From assembly GCA_009992615.1 (NCBI GenBank), contig JAACVA010000065.1, forward strand, positions 1 to 14,122: DNA of 14,122 nucleotides, given 5' to 3'. The stretch is from Rhodobacterales bacterium. Its GTDB lineage: Bacteria > Pseudomonadota > Alphaproteobacteria > Rhodobacterales > Rhodobacteraceae. The notes below the pieces were generated by a model. It saw nothing but the letters and a program-made list of their open reading frames with translations, made no database searches and was not told the origin of the DNA. The translations under genes were made by a program, and so were the position numbers. This document shows, in pieces, positions 13,957-14,122 of the stretch (position 1 is its first letter; each line of letters begins with the position of its first letter).

Positions 13957-13982
13957 GCCGTGTCTCCTGTTGTGCCGCTGCT

Positions 13983-14122
13983 TTATGATGGGGTTTCACC
14001 GGGGCGGGGCAGGCTGAACACCTCGGACACCTTGGTATAATCCTGGTAACCCAGCCGCGCGAGGGGTTGGAAGGTGGTCACGTCGAACAGTCCGTCACGC
14101 AGGCAATCGTCGCGCATGTGTA
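13983..14122 (-). CDS. C-terminal fragment, probable flavin reductase family protein
   Basis: Only the last 46 codons are in the window, ending at TAA (13985-13983). The readable tail includes DDCLRDGLFDVTTFQPLARL, then GYQDYTKVSEVFSLPRP. A PLARLGYxDYT segment followed by a final VF.L.RP strand resembles the end of Flavin_Reduct (RutF/NtaB-like) NADH-FMN oxidoreductases, which supply reduced flavin. This is recognition from memory of a short segment, so the family is tentative. That it is a real coding end is better supported: the frame is open to the edge, the stop sits 26 bases before mtnP on the same strand, and the two other minus frames have early stops. Confidence 0.5.
   Translation of the reverse strand, partial: HMRDDCLRDGLFDVTTFQPLARLGYQDYTKVSEVFSLPRPGETPS

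Noticed and set aside
1..14122. CRISPR array, tRNA, rRNA, transposase, integrase or toxin-antitoxin pair
   Set aside because: None was seen: no spaced direct repeats, cloverleaf-like segments, transposase-like frames or paired small toxin genes were visible on either strand.

Overview
The window is a GC-rich chromosomal segment from an alphaproteobacterium, most likely Rhodobacterales (Roseobacter/Rhodobacter/Paracoccus relatives). Three things point there: an aa3-type oxidase cluster in the order ctaC-ctaB-small membrane protein-ctaG-ctaE-surf1 with no ctaD; the following thrC - M16 peptidase - GNAT run; and the residue-level character of DprA, TldD, Surf1 and CtaE. This is inferred from recognised proteins, not from a database search. 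I see no rRNA, tRNA, CRISPR array, insertion sequence, phage gene or attachment site. The content is mostly conserved core metabolism rather than an accessory island.

Layout. Positions 1-711 (minus) hold the N-terminal 237 codons of dprA, cut by the window edge. Positions 712-960 are the longest gene-free stretch. It carries a CtrA-like site in front of dprA, a well-formed sigma70-like promoter on the plus strand, and interlocking inverted repeats. Positions 961-2382 (minus) are tldD. A 176-bp divergent region follows, with a possible ctaC promoter and a hairpin-rich ctaC leader. From 2559 to 6026 (plus) lie ctaC, ctaB, a 67-residue single-span membrane protein, ctaG and ctaE: subunits II and III of cytochrome c oxidase plus the haem O synthase and CuB chaperone needed to build subunit I. 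A strong intrinsic terminator, preceded by a weaker one, sits between ctaE and surf1. From 6106 to 10014 run surf1, thrC, an M16 peptidase and a GNAT acetyltransferase, tightly packed or overlapping, closed by a second intrinsic terminator. From 10127 to 12417 are a secreted metallo-beta-lactamase-fold protein and an FAD-linked 2-hydroxyacid dehydrogenase. Convergent to these, 12470-13956 (minus) hold apt and mtnP, and the last 140 bases hold the C-terminus of another minus-strand gene, probably a flavin reductase.

How the genes work together. The cta/surf1 block provides oxidase subunits and their cofactor-insertion machinery (haem O/A by CtaB, copper by CtaG, haem a by Surf1). MtnP and Apt form a salvage pair: MtnP releases adenine from methylthioadenosine and Apt converts adenine to AMP. 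TldD is half of a metalloprotease whose usual partner TldE/PmbA is not here. DprA belongs to DNA uptake.

I found no convincing undescribed multi-gene system. The observations most worth checking are the orphan promoter and structured RNA candidate at 801-946, the CtrA-like site before dprA, the terminator inside the cta-surf1 cluster, and a metallo-hydrolase lacking the usual active-site aspartate.
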